Source of the DNA: Paenibacillus lentus | GTDB taxonomy: Bacteria; Bacillota; Bacilli; Paenibacillales; Paenibacillaceae | Direction of reading: 5' to 3' | DNA length: 64,000 bases | NCBI RefSeq assembly: GCF_003931855.1 | Contig: NZ_CP034248.1 | Span: forward strand, 3,596,001-3,660,000 | Part shown: positions 37,302 through 45,744 of the stretch, one piece after another | Numbering within the stretch: position 1 is the stretch's first letter | Layout: every line of letters begins with the position of its first letter | The notes under the pieces: generated by a model | What the model saw: the letters and a program-made list of their open reading frames with translations, nothing else | Databases searched by the model: none | Told to the model about the DNA's origin: nothing | Made by a program: the position numbers and the translations under genes

Positions 37302-38906
37302 TCACACTAAATTGTCGACCGCCGCCTTCTCTATGACCAGGCCATTCTTGTATCGTTCCATAAAGATCTCAAACCCTTTTACGTCGACTGGATCAGGATC
37401 AATCTCTTGTGACTCAACCTCATTAAACACTTTGTGGTCGAGGTAGTCATCCAAGCGTTCTTGCTGCGCTTTGTTCTTCATGTAAGAGGCTAGAATGGCC
37501 ATTCCCCACGCCCCGCCTTCTCCAGCAGTGGACATCACGGAGACAGGTACATTCATTGCAGCTGCCAACATTTTTTGACCGACGACCGGAGTCTTAAATA
37601 GACCGCCGTGGCCTAGAATACTGTCAATCGCCACGTTCTCTTCCCTGGTCAAAATGTCCATTCCGATTTTCAAAGCGCCAAATGCAGTGAACAGATGAAC
37701 CCGCATAAAATTAGCCAAATTAAACTTGCCTTCCGGGGAACGAACAAATAATGGACGGCCTTGCTCTAATCTCGTAATATTCTCACCTGAGAGGTAGCCG
37801 TAGCTGAGCAACCCGCCGCCATCCGGATCGGCTTCCAGCGCTTTATTCAACATCACGCTGTACAACTGCTCGTTATCTACCTTGTTTCCCATAGCTTCAG
37901 AGTACTCGCGGAATAATCCGATCCAGGCGTTGATATCACTGGAACAGTTATTTGCATGAACCATGCCAACTGGACTTCCGTTCGGCGTGGTAACCATATC
38001 GATTTCTGGATACACTTTTGTAAGCTCTTTCTCCAGTACGATCATGGCAAAAACAGAGGTGCCGACAGATACATTCCCGGTCCGCATCTTTACGCTATTC
38101 GTTGCAACCATCCCGGTTCCGGCATCTCCTTCTGGAGGACAAAGCGGAATACCTGCTTGCAATTGGTTGGACGGGTCGAGAATCTTCGCGCCTTCTGCGG
38201 TCAAGACACCGGCCTCTTTGCCTGCGGTATATACCTTCGGAAGCAGATCCTTGAGCTTCCACGGGTATCCCTTGCCAGCAACGAGTTCATCAAACTGCTT
38301 GATCATAGATTCATTATAATTTCCCGTGGAGTCATCAATTGGGAACATCCCCGAGGCATCTCCGATACCAAGCGCCTTGTTTCTGGTCAAAAGCCAATGA
38401 ATGTATCCTGCTAACGTCGTAACATACCGGATTCGCGGGACATGTTCCTCATCGTTTAATACCGCTTGATAAAGATGAGCAATGCTCCAACGCTCCGGAA
38501 TATTGAATTGGAACAAATCGGTCAATTGTTTAGCTGCCGCACCAGTCGTGGCATTACGCCAAGTCCGGAACGGAACAAGTAGTTCATTCTTTTCATCAAA
38601 CGCCATATATCCATGCATCATTGCAGAAAACCCGATCGAACCGATCGTTTGAAGGGTAACTCCGTAAGCGCGTTCAATTTCTTGCTTCAATTCGGAGTAA
38701 GCCTTCTGCAAACCTGTGATAATATCTTCCAAGCTGTACGTCCAAAAGCCGTCCTTCAACTGGTTTTCCCATTCGTAGCTTCCGGAAGCAATCGTCTGAA
38801 AGCTCTGATCAATAAGTACTGCTTTAATACGCGTAGATCCGAATTCAATACCGAGCGAAGTCTCTCCCTTAACGATCGCTCGTTCCATACTCAATCGATT
38901 CGACAT
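37302..38906 (-). CDS. araK: FGGY-family L-ribulokinase (AraK type)
   Basis: About 534 residues from ATG at 38906, placed 8 nt after GAGGTG. Sugar kinase motifs: [17 protein letters not shown] (phosphate 1), [25 protein letters not shown] (phosphate 2) and [16 protein letters not shown] (adenosine). It is not close to classical AraB, but resembles the non-orthologous ribulokinase described from Clostridium acetobutylicum (AraK). Context makes L-ribulose the substrate. First gene of araK-araD-araA, read from a promoter region with two AraR-like boxes. Confidence 0.88.
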   Translation of the reverse strand: MSNRLSMERAIVKGETSLGIEFGSTRIKAVLIDQSFQTIASGSYEWENQLKDGFWTYSLEDIITGLQKAYSELKQEIERAYGVTLQTIGSIGFSAMMHGYMAFDEKNELLVPFRTWRNATTGAAAKQLTDLFQFNIPERWSIAHLYQAVLNDEEHVPRIRYVTTLAGYIHWLLTRNKALGIGDASGMFPIDDSTGNYNESMIKQFDELVAGKGYPWKLKDLLPKVYTAGKEAGVLTAEGAKILDPSNQLQAGIPLCPPEGDAGTGMVATNSVKMRTGNVSVGTSVFAMIVLEKELTKVYPEIDMVTTPNGSPVGMVHANNCSSDINAWIGLFREYSEAMGNKVDNEQLYSVMLNKALEADPDGGGLLSYGYLSGENITRLEQGRPLFVRSPEGKFNLANFMRVHLFTAFGALKIGMDILTREENVAIDSILGHGGLFKTPVVGQKMLAAAMNVPVSVMSTAGEGGAWGMAILASYMKNKAQQERLDDYLDHKVFNEVESQEIDPDPVDVKGFEIFMERYKNGLVIEKAAVDNLV

Positions 38907-39234
38907 CACGTGAGTCACCTCTCTGACAGCGCTTTTTTTAAATTATAGAATTGATTTAGTTGTCAACCGAACTGAACAATTCTATAGGCTTTTCTAATTA
39001 CAATTCAATTATAGTATATTTTCCTGTACGTACATTTGTCAATATAGTATGTTATTTATACATACATCTTTATAAATCGAATAAAGCAGTAATGTTATCT
39101 GTGTATAAATATGATGCGCTATTGGATGATAGCATTACCTCTTTTTAATTGTTTCGTAATCATGCTATAATTTGTACATACAAGTATTCTCAATACTCGA
39201 ACAAATAACGAACAGGTGTGGAAGAAGGAGTACC
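38907..39234. promoter_or_regulatory. Divergent arabinose control region with three AraR-like boxes
   Basis: AraR consensus is ATTTGTACGTACAAAT. Three matches are visible: 39022-39037 (core GTACGTAC), 39054-39069 (ATTTATACATACATCT) and 39170-39185 (ATTTGTACATACAAGT, 14 of 16). The third overlaps the -10 TATAAT at 39166-39171 of the araR gene, indicating autoregulation; the first two lie ~120-165 bp upstream of araK. No gene in this stretch. Confidence 0.85.
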
Positions 39235-40320
39235 ATGAAACCTAAATACCAATTGATCATTGATGATATAAAAAGCAAAATCCTGGCAGGAGATTTCAGT
39301 GTGGGTGAACAGATTCCTACAGAATCTGCTATGCAGTCTATGTATGAAGTCAGCAGGCAAACGGTGCGAAAAGCGATTTTAGAACTATCCAATGAAGGGT
39401 TTCTGCGAAGCGAGAAAGGATCTGGCACTTACGTCAGCAACCAATATCGATCGAAATCCGGCGGGAATTCCCATAAGAAGACCATCGGCGTAATCACTAC
39501 CTACATTTCTGACTACATCTTCCCTTCCATTATCCGTGGGATCGAAAGCAGATTGAACGAGGATAATTATTCGCTGCTATTAGCAAGTACAAACAACGAT
39601 GTTGAGCAGGAAAAAAAGGCGCTGGAAATGATGCTGTCTTATGGCGTAGATGGCTTAATTATTGAACCTACAAAAAGCAATCTATACAATCCGAATATTG
39701 CTTACTACCTTTCCTTTAAGGAGCAGGATATCCCGTTCGTTATGATCAATGCCTTTTATGAGGAAATTGAGGTGCCTTTCCTTTGTCTTAATGATGTGCA
39801 GTCCAGCTATTTGGCTACGAAAGAACTCATTTCCAATGGGCACACGCAAATTGGACTTATCGCCAAGATGGATGATTTACAAGGGAAGTATCGAATGAAG
39901 GGGTATATTAAGGCGCTTAGCGAAGCCAAATTGCGCTTTGATCCAGAGCATGTTCTTCCCTTCGACACAGAGACAAAGCAAGCGCTGGCCGCAAACCTGA
40001 AGGAATTCTTGAGCAAAAATAGAGACATGCTCACAGCCATCGTTTGCTATAACGATGAGGTTGGTATGGAGGTAATCCATGCTTGCAGACAGCTTGATAT
40101 TTCTATTCCGGAACAATTATCGTTAATAGGCCAGGACAACTCTTATATCGCCAAAAACGCGAATATTAAGCTGACCACCCTGACGCACCCTCAAGAACAA
40201 ATGGGACGTGATGCGGCGGATTGGGTCATTAAAAAATTGCAAGGTAAGAAGGATCTGCCCAACCATACTTATTATCAGCCCGAGTTAATCGAAGGTGAAA
40301 CGGTATTAAAGAGAACGTAG
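39235..40320 (+). CDS. araR: AraR-type arabinose repressor
   Basis: 361 residues from ATG at 39235 behind AGAAGGAG. N-terminal GntR-type winged helix (residues 1-70): ILAGDFSVGEQIPTESAMQ, YEVSRQTVRKAILELS, FLRSEKGSGTYVS. C-terminal LacI/GalR-type effector domain: TIGVITTYISDYIFPSIIRG, YGVDGLIIEPTKSN, LIGQDNSYIAKNANIKLTTL. This fusion is specific for AraR, which binds L-arabinose and leaves its boxes. Divergent from araK-araD-araA with AraR boxes between. Confidence 0.95.
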   Translation: MKPKYQLIIDDIKSKILAGDFSVGEQIPTESAMQSMYEVSRQTVRKAILELSNEGFLRSEKGSGTYVSNQYRSKSGGNSHKKTIGVITTYISDYIFPSIIRGIESRLNEDNYSLLLASTNNDVEQEKKALEMMLSYGVDGLIIEPTKSNLYNPNIAYYLSFKEQDIPFVMINAFYEEIEVPFLCLNDVQSSYLATKELISNGHTQIGLIAKMDDLQGKYRMKGYIKALSEAKLRFDPEHVLPFDTETKQALAANLKEFLSKNRDMLTAIVCYNDEVGMEVIHACRQLDISIPEQLSLIGQDNSYIAKNANIKLTTLTHPQEQMGRDAADWVIKKLQGKKDLPNHTYYQPELIEGETVLKRT

Positions 40321-40819
40321 ATATAGCATATTTCCAACGTTTTAAACTGCCAGTTCGGGGTCGCTGTACTTAAAAATTTGGCGATATCATCAGCGTTTCT
40401 ATGCCAATCCATCTCTAACTTTTTCAGATTCGACTGATTGCCTGCTTTGGCAGCCGCTACGATTTTTACTGCGATCAAAATCTGCTCTCTCAGCAAATCG
40501 GCAGCTTATTACCCGCAGCTTCTCCATAATATGGCTTGATCACATTGCCTATGTCCTGTTGGTTCCGCAATAGACGCTCCAACACGTCCTTCTGGTCTTG
40601 ACGCTCGGATATGGCGCTGACAATATAGCTTCTTGTCCATATCGTATGGTCAATCCAAACTTTCTGCATATCGACTTTCAACTGCACCATTTTGGAGCTA
40701 ATGCAATCTATATCTTTTCCCTCGCCTGCCTTCGCTTTTACGGATACTATTGGCCTCATGCCAAAAACAAGCGCCAAGGTTAACAGCGATGTTAGCAGTC
40801 GTTTGTTTTTCAAATTCAT
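40275..40819 (-). pseudogene. Frameshifted, 3'-truncated exported-protein gene
   Basis: ATG at 40819 with a signal peptide (RLLTSLLTLALVFGM) leads into VDMQKVWIDHTIWTRSYIVS and NVIKPYYGEAAGNKL, then stops at 40490. The adjacent frame continues LLREQILIAVKIVAAAKAGN and DWHRNADDIAKFLSTATPNW. A single missing G near codon 108 explains the break (CTGCCGAT for CTGGCCGAT). The tail is lost where it meets the end of araR. Intact relatives in Paenibacillus are ~190-residue exported proteins of unknown function. Confidence 0.8.
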
Positions 40820-40992
40820 CTGCTCCTCTGTATGTGTGGAATAAACCAGGCTGTAGTACTGTTTTATTATGGTTGGAATATCCTATTGTATACAGGTTCA
40901 CATGTGTTTATCGATCCCACAAGCAATAAAGCGAAGGGCTGCCGATCCCACTTAAAGTCAAATGAAAGTTACTCGGAAAACTATAAACAAAA

Positions 40993-41018
40993 ACCATGCT
41001 TTGGCATCAAAGCATGGT
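40993..41018. terminator. Terminator after the PfpI-like gene
   Basis: ACCATGCTTT (40993-41002) and AAAGCATGGT (41009-41018), perfect 10-bp stem with a 6-nt loop and A/T tails. Confidence 0.85.
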
Positions 41019-41062
41019 AATTATTTAAACTAATGTAAAACTGCTAGGTTGATTTTTTAAGT

Positions 41063-41695
41063 TCATCTATTTATTGAATTCATTAACTGAAAGAAGTATT
41101 CAGGTTTGTGAGTCTTATTTAAATTATACCAGGCATGTAGTGTATCTGGTGCAAATACATCTAATTTTTTCAGCACCTCCATCGCAAATTCCAGAGGAGC
41201 TACTCCTGATGCAGTAACTAAATTCTCACCAGATACCGCAGGTTCCATTTCATAAAATTTTTCTCCTCTATAATTAGGACAAACCGTTTTAATATACTCC
41301 AAGTTATTGCTTGTATGCCTTCTAAAATCTAGGTATCCCGTATTCGCAAGCGCCGTGGTTGCACCACAAATTGCAGCAACAATAGTACCGAGCTTTAAAG
41401 CTTCACCAATTTTTTTCAAGATGGGTTGATGAATAACTTCTCCCCAAGTATTCCCTCCAGGTAAAACTAAAAGATCTTTACTCTCGAGAGTACACTCATC
41501 AAGGGATATATCGGGTTTTATGTTCAGTCCCCCCATCGTAGTAATCATTTCTTTATTAGCTCCTACTGTAACTACTTTTAAAGAGGATATATCTTTTTTA
41601 AAATATCTTCCTGTGTTTAGTTCAGCAATTAAGTATCCATATTCCCAGTCTGACATGGTGTTAAATACATAGAGATAAACCTTTTTTGTTTGCAT
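41063..41695 (-). CDS. DJ-1/PfpI-family glutamine-amidotransferase-like protein
   Basis: 210 residues, ATG at 41695. Class I GATase-like flavodoxin fold: YLYVFNTMSDWEYGYL at the start, DLLVLPGGNTWGE (oxyanion glycine region), and the nucleophile elbow VAAICGATTALANTG with its cysteine. A YdeA-like family member; these act as deglycases, chaperones or hydrolases, and the true activity here is open. It follows a WYL-regulator remnant on the same strand, separated by a strong terminator. Confidence 0.88.
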   Translation of the reverse strand: MQTKKVYLYVFNTMSDWEYGYLIAELNTGRYFKKDISSLKVVTVGANKEMITTMGGLNIKPDISLDECTLESKDLLVLPGGNTWGEVIHQPILKKIGEALKLGTIVAAICGATTALANTGYLDFRRHTSNNLEYIKTVCPNYRGEKFYEMEPAVSGENLVTASGVAPLEFAMEVLKKLDVFAPDTLHAWYNLNKTHKPEYFFQLMNSINR

Positions 41696-41739
41696 CCAAT
41701 AACACTCCCAATCACAATTGATACAGCCAATTATAAAAT

Positions 41740-41770
41740 AACTTCCCTGACAGCTAATGTCAGGGAAGTT
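41740..41770. terminator. Strong bidirectional hairpin between PfpI and the WYL remnant
   Basis: Thirteen perfect pairs (AACTTCCCTGACA / TGTCAGGGAAGTT) with a GCTAA loop. Confidence 0.85.
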
Positions 41771-41771
41771 A

Positions 41772-42073
41772 TCATACTTGATGAAATTTTATTAATTCCG
41801 ACAGAATTTCAATAAGTCTTTTCTTTAAATCTTTTGGCTCAATAACTTGAATAGATTTATTGTACGGTAAAAGTAAATAAGGTTCCTCAGAAATGTACGG
41901 TGCAACCGCTTTTTGTGTCCGCTCGGATTTCGTTTTTACATCCTGATTGATGTATTTGTTAGTAAACTTTTCGATGACGCCTTCCACTGTAATATTCGTT
42001 GCTTTCCCGGAGAAATCCATCCTCACTTTCCTTGCCTTGCCGTACAGGAGCTGCTCCAGCTCCTCTTTGGGCT
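41772..42073 (-). pseudogene. C-terminal remnant of a WYL-domain regulator
   Basis: From about 42073 the frame reads LEQLLYGKARKVRMDFSGKA, VEGVIEKFTNKYI and ends SIQVIEPKDLKKRLIEIL. This matches the WYL C-terminal extension of YafY-type HTH regulators; the HTH and most of the WYL domain are gone, and an in-frame stop lies directly upstream. The ATG at 42026 could start an 84-residue peptide, but it has no function that I can support. Confidence 0.65.
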
Positions 42074-42239
42074 AATCGCTTAGCTTACACAAGCTTACAC
42101 ACGGAATGAGAAGTCTGTGTAGCTGCTATGAAGAGTGTTGTGAGGCCGAAATTGTTCTAAATAGGCTTCTTAAGTTAAAATTGGCTTAATGCGGTCTTCA
42201 TTGATGAATATAATGAAGAGTTAGAAAGGAGAGTTTTAA

Positions 42240-43733
42240 ATGTCTTTATTCCCTTATTCTTCATATGACGCTGTAGGGCTCGCTCAATTAGTCCGTGAGA
42301 AAGAGGTTTCGCCCAGCGAGCTCATACATGCTGCCATTGAACAAATCAATTTGCATAATCCTGAATTCAATGCGGTCGTACACACCCGTTACGAAGCTGC
42401 CATAGAAGAAGCAGGACAAGTCAATATCGATGAGCAGCCTTTTGCGGGAGTACCTATATTATTAAAAGATATATCCCAAGCCATCGGTGGTGAACCTCTG
42501 ACCTCCGGTTCCCGGCTCTTCCAGCATTATAAAGCCAAATCGGATTCTCATTTTGTCGCCAAGCTTCGAAAAGCTGGGTTTATTCCCATCGGGCATACCA
42601 ACACCCCTGAGTTCGGACTGAAAAATATTACTGAGCCGCAATTGTACGGCCCGACGCGTAACCCCTGGAATCCTCTCCATTCTTCCGGAGGATCTAGCGG
42701 AGGTTCCGCGGCAGCCGTCGCTTCCGGCATGGTTCCGCTGGCAGGTGCAAGTGACGGCGGCGGGTCTATTCGGATACCGGCTTCCTTCAGCGGTCTATTT
42801 GGTCTGAAGCCAACACGCGGCCGTACTCCGGTAGGTCCCGGTGTCGGCAGACAATGGCAGGGTGCCTCGATCGATTTTGCTTTATCCAAGACGGTCAGAG
42901 ACAGCGCAGCTCTGCTTGATGTGCTCCAGATACTGCAGAATGAAGCAGCATTTCAGGTTCCATTATACCCGGGAAGCTATCTCGAAGATATATATCGGAC
43001 TAAGGATATAATCTATCGTTTTGCCTACACCACCGACTCTCCTGTAGGAACTGAGGTTAGTAACGAGGCCAAACAAGCTGTGCTTCGATTAGTGAAGCAT
43101 CTTGAAGCGGAAGGCCACTTGGTCGAAGAGAAATTAAGTCCCGTCGACGGTGTACATCTTATGGAAAATTACTACATGATGAATAGCGGCGAAATGGCAG
43201 CTATGGTGGTTGACATCGAGCGCTCACTGGGAAGAGCGATTACATCTGAGGATATCGAAATTGAAGGCTGGGTACTGCTTGAAGCTGGACGCAAGCTGTC
43301 AGCTGCTGAATATGCACGCAGTCTGACGGCGTGGGATGTAGCTGCTGCCCAAATGAACACAATTTTTGAAACGTACGATTTTTATATTTCACCAGCGACC
43401 GCTTTTCCAGCCCCTCCTGTCGGCGAACTTACGCCTGGTCCCGAACAGGTTCAGCATTTACTTGCTGTAAGCGAACTTTCAAAAGAAAAGCAACAAGAAT
43501 TGATTTATGAAATGTTTGAGCCAAGTCTGACCTATACCCCGTTCACTCAGTTGGCAAATCTGACAGGTACGCCGGCCATGAGCGTTCCGATCTTTCTCAC
43601 CGAGACAGGATTGCCTTTAGGGGTACAAATTATGTCTTCCAAGGGACGGGAACATGATTTGCTCTCACTTGCTCATGTTTTAGAAAAATCTCCTTTGTGG
43701 ATCAGAGAACAAACTTCTAGCCAAAACCATTGA
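42240..43733 (+). CDS. Amidase-signature family hydrolase
   Basis: 497 residues, ATG at 42240 behind AAAGGAGAG. The amidase signature is complete: catalytic lysine in VPILLKDISQAIGG, SSGGSSGGSAAAVASGMVPL, then GASDGGGSIRIPASFSGLFG with the cis-serine and nucleophile serine, and LKPTRGRTPVGPG. Length fits stand-alone amidases rather than GatA, and there is no gatB/C nearby. The substrate is not predictable. Monocistronic; followed by the long repeat array. Confidence 0.92.
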   Translation: MSLFPYSSYDAVGLAQLVREKEVSPSELIHAAIEQINLHNPEFNAVVHTRYEAAIEEAGQVNIDEQPFAGVPILLKDISQAIGGEPLTSGSRLFQHYKAKSDSHFVAKLRKAGFIPIGHTNTPEFGLKNITEPQLYGPTRNPWNPLHSSGGSSGGSAAAVASGMVPLAGASDGGGSIRIPASFSGLFGLKPTRGRTPVGPGVGRQWQGASIDFALSKTVRDSAALLDVLQILQNEAAFQVPLYPGSYLEDIYRTKDIIYRFAYTTDSPVGTEVSNEAKQAVLRLVKHLEAEGHLVEEKLSPVDGVHLMENYYMMNSGEMAAMVVDIERSLGRAITSEDIEIEGWVLLEAGRKLSAAEYARSLTAWDVAAAQMNTIFETYDFYISPATAFPAPPVGELTPGPEQVQHLLAVSELSKEKQQELIYEMFEPSLTYTPFTQLANLTGTPAMSVPIFLTETGLPLGVQIMSSKGREHDLLSLAHVLEKSPLWIREQTSSQNH

Positions 43734-43794
43734 TGTTTGTTAACCATTGCTACCAGGCAGTGGTGTTACTTAACGAGTGCTGCCTGGTAGTGGT

Positions 43795-44137
43795 GCTACC
43801 TAGCGACAGCAGCTCGATTGTTCATGCTACCTAGCAACTGCAGCTCGACTGCTGATGTTACCTTGCGACCGTAGATCGATTGTTCATGTTACCTAGCAAT
43901 CGCAGTTCGACTGCTGATGTTACCTTGCGACCGCAGCACGATTATTGATAGTTACCTGGCGACCGCAGCGCGGTTGTTGATGTTACCTAGCGACCGTAGA
44001 TCGATTGTTCATGTTACCTAGCAATTGCAGTTCGACTGCTGATGTTACCTTGCGACCGCAGCACGATTATTGATAGTTACCTGGCGACCGTAGATCGATT
44101 GTTCATGTTACCTAGCAACTACAGTTCGACTACTGAT
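43795..44137. repeat. Degenerate 31-bp tandem repeat array, 11 units
   Basis: Units start at 43795, 43826, 43857, 43888, 43919, 43951, 43982, 44013, 44044, 44076 and 44107; units 5 and 9 carry one extra A. Typical unit start is GTTACCTAGCGACCGCAG and typical end TCGATTGTTCAT or TCGACTGCTGAT. Units 3-6 repeat as 7-10, a higher-order period of ~125 bp. Many units contain a short GCAGT-TCG-ACTGC hairpin. There are no unique spacers, so it is not a CRISPR array, and no coding frame is supported. Confidence 0.92.
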
Positions 44138-44330
44138 GTTACCTAACGATTGCTATCGCTGTTAACTCGCGGATTAACCACTGTTTAGAAATCTAATGGT
44201 TGTATATGCGGCTATTCTAACAATTTTCTGATATTTCGAAGATTTTAGCATAAATAACGCGGACTACGACCGTTAGATTTCTTAAGGGCACACTTTCGAT
44301 GCATTAACGACTGTGACAATCGTTAGAGAT
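44138..44330. repeat. Left copy of a ~193-bp direct repeat
   Basis: Begins GTTACCTAACGATTGC and ends CGTTAGAGAT. It matches 45417-45610 along its whole length with scattered substitutions. It contains an inverted pair CTAATGGTTGTA / TACGACCGTTAG near its middle, with differences that still allow wobble pairing. Its end overlaps the last codons of the VSR-like gene. Confidence 0.88.
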
Positions 44331-44979
44331 CCTTGCTTAAACGATAAGTTCGGTATCTCAAATTTCCACTAGCAACTGTAAGCAAATTCTTAGCCACAAG
44401 CGAACGTAGAATAACTCTAGTGCGACTCTCTGACAGAGCTAGATGAGCGGATAGCTCCCGAGCTTCAAATACGCGCATCAATCTGCGTGCATACCGTAAG
44501 GTTTCTTTTTCCGCCCAGTTCAAACCTAACTTTACATCTATCGATAAAAACTTTCCGACGAAAGATAGTACTAACTGCTTGCACATTCCAGGATCGTCTC
44601 GAATGGACAAGAAGGCAATTGGTAAAAAGGACCAGTCGTCAAGCACCAACATCGCTTGCTTCATGCATAAATCTTTGAAACGCTCAACCTCAACATCCCT
44701 GGCGTGACTTCGATAATCGTGAATTTCGATGCATCCTTTTGCGCCACCGGGCATATATGCTAGATCAAGGTAACGGTACCTATTATTAAAATCACGGACT
44801 TCATACTCAGGATACAGATCATTCAAGTTGCCAATCACAGGAAACCATATCGTACGCAGAAATGTCACCGTTCCGTGACTCAACCCTTTTCTCAAAAGTC
44901 CACGTCTTCTCGGGTTATCCTCTTCGGCTATATGCCTTGCTAACCAGCTCTCATAAACTTCACCAAACAACGTGCCCAT
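44323..44979 (-). CDS. VSR-like nuclease-fold protein with C-terminal winged helix (Paenibacillus type)
   Basis: 218 residues, ATG at 44979 with GGGGGGAAGAG upstream. The middle resembles VSR/DUF559-type PD-(D/E)XK nucleases common in Paenibacillus: KGLSHGTVTFLRTIWFPVIG, YEVRDFNNRYRYLDLAYMP, then GCIEIHDYRSHARDVEVERF. In the usual form the last block has E-x-D-G; here it is E-I-H-D, so the active site may be altered. The C-terminal ~50 residues form a winged helix (ELSAHLALSESRTRVILRSL). It sits exactly between two copies of a 193-bp repeat, and its leader has a terminator-like hairpin. Role unknown. Confidence 0.65.
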   Translation of the reverse strand: MGTLFGEVYESWLARHIAEEDNPRRRGLLRKGLSHGTVTFLRTIWFPVIGNLNDLYPEYEVRDFNNRYRYLDLAYMPGGAKGCIEIHDYRSHARDVEVERFKDLCMKQAMLVLDDWSFLPIAFLSIRDDPGMCKQLVLSFVGKFLSIDVKLGLNWAEKETLRYARRLMRVFEARELSAHLALSESRTRVILRSLVAKNLLTVASGNLRYRTYRLSKDL

Positions 44980-45011
44980 CTCTTCCCCCCTCGTATTAAG
45001 CTAACTAAACG

Positions 45012-45062
45012 AAAAAACCGCTCTAATACGACTATGCATCTCCTGCATCGTATTAAAGCGGT
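45012..45062 (-). terminator. Terminator-like hairpin in the leader of the VSR-like gene
   Basis: Arms 45017-45031 (ACCGCTCTAATACGA) and 45048-45062 pair with one mismatch, and ATGCA/TGCAT extends the stem inside. On the minus strand it is followed by TTTTTT and lies only ~33 nt before the ATG at 44979. It may attenuate that gene or shield it from upstream transcription. Confidence 0.8.
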
Positions 45063-45199
45063 ATGTACTTCACACCGTGAACTTAAACTCATTGTACTAT
45101 ACCGAGGCAACGTCAGGCAATCCCTTTCCACACTTACCAACTCAGAAATGGGCGATTATTATTCCTATGGATTCCTATTATCAAAAATATTAAGTAGAT

Positions 45200-45416
45200 A
45201 AACCTAGCGACCACGGCACGGTTATTGGATGCTACCTAACGACCACGGCGCGGTTGTTCATGTTATCTAGGCGACCGCAGTTCGACTGTTGATGCTACCT
45301 AACGATCACAACTCGCTTGGTCTCACCTAACGACTACGGCGCGGTTATTGGATGCTACCCAACGACTACGGCGCGGTTGTTCATGTTATCTAGGCGACCG
45401 CAGTTCGACTGTTGAT
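45200..45416. repeat. Second, shorter tandem array of the same repeat family
   Basis: Six to seven units of 29-32 bp related to the array at 43795-44137, e.g. starts at 45231, 45262, 45294, 45323, 45354 and 45385, most beginning GCTACCTAACGACNACGGCG or GTTATCTAGGCGACCGCAG. A block of three units is nearly duplicated (45231-45293 with 45354-45416). Confidence 0.85.
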
Positions 45417-45610
45417 GCTACCTAACGATTGCCATCGCTGTTAACTCGCGGATTAACCACTTTTTTGGAAATCTAACGGTTGTATGTGCGGCTATTCCAA
45501 CAATTTTCTGATATTCCGAAGATTTTGGAATGAATAACGTGGAATACAACCGTTAGAATTTCTAAGAACTCACTTTCGATGCATTAACGACTGTGGCAAC
45601 CGTTAGAAAT
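45417..45610. repeat. Right copy of the ~193-bp direct repeat
   Basis: Same element as 44138-44330. A 13-bp perfect inverted pair, TCTAACGGTTGTA (45472-45484) and TACAACCGTTAGA (45545-45557), encloses a second pair ATTCCAA / TTGGAAT. The element ends GCAACCGTTAGAAAT. Confidence 0.88.
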
Positions 45611-45660
45611 AAGAGGTGTTTTATAATAGCACAACAACTCAATTCATAGAGCAGCAAGTA

Positions 45661-45692
45661 AAAAACTAGCCGATACTTCACGGCTAGTTTTT
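45661..45692. terminator. Terminator of the laminarinase gene
   Basis: AAAAACTAGCCG and CGGCTAGTTTTT form a 12-bp perfect stem with an 8-nt loop, ~50 bp past the stop. Confidence 0.92.
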
Positions 45693-45744
45693 ATAGATTC
45701 ACAAATCTGGGATATGCGAGATATCCGGGATAATCACCCTTACC

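Noticed and set aside
37302..38906. Classical araB
   Set aside because: Motifs fit FGGY kinases, but the sequence is not AraB-like; the AraK-type assignment fits better.
43795..44137. CRISPR array
   Set aside because: Units follow one another directly with no unique spacers, vary internally and have no cas genes nearby.
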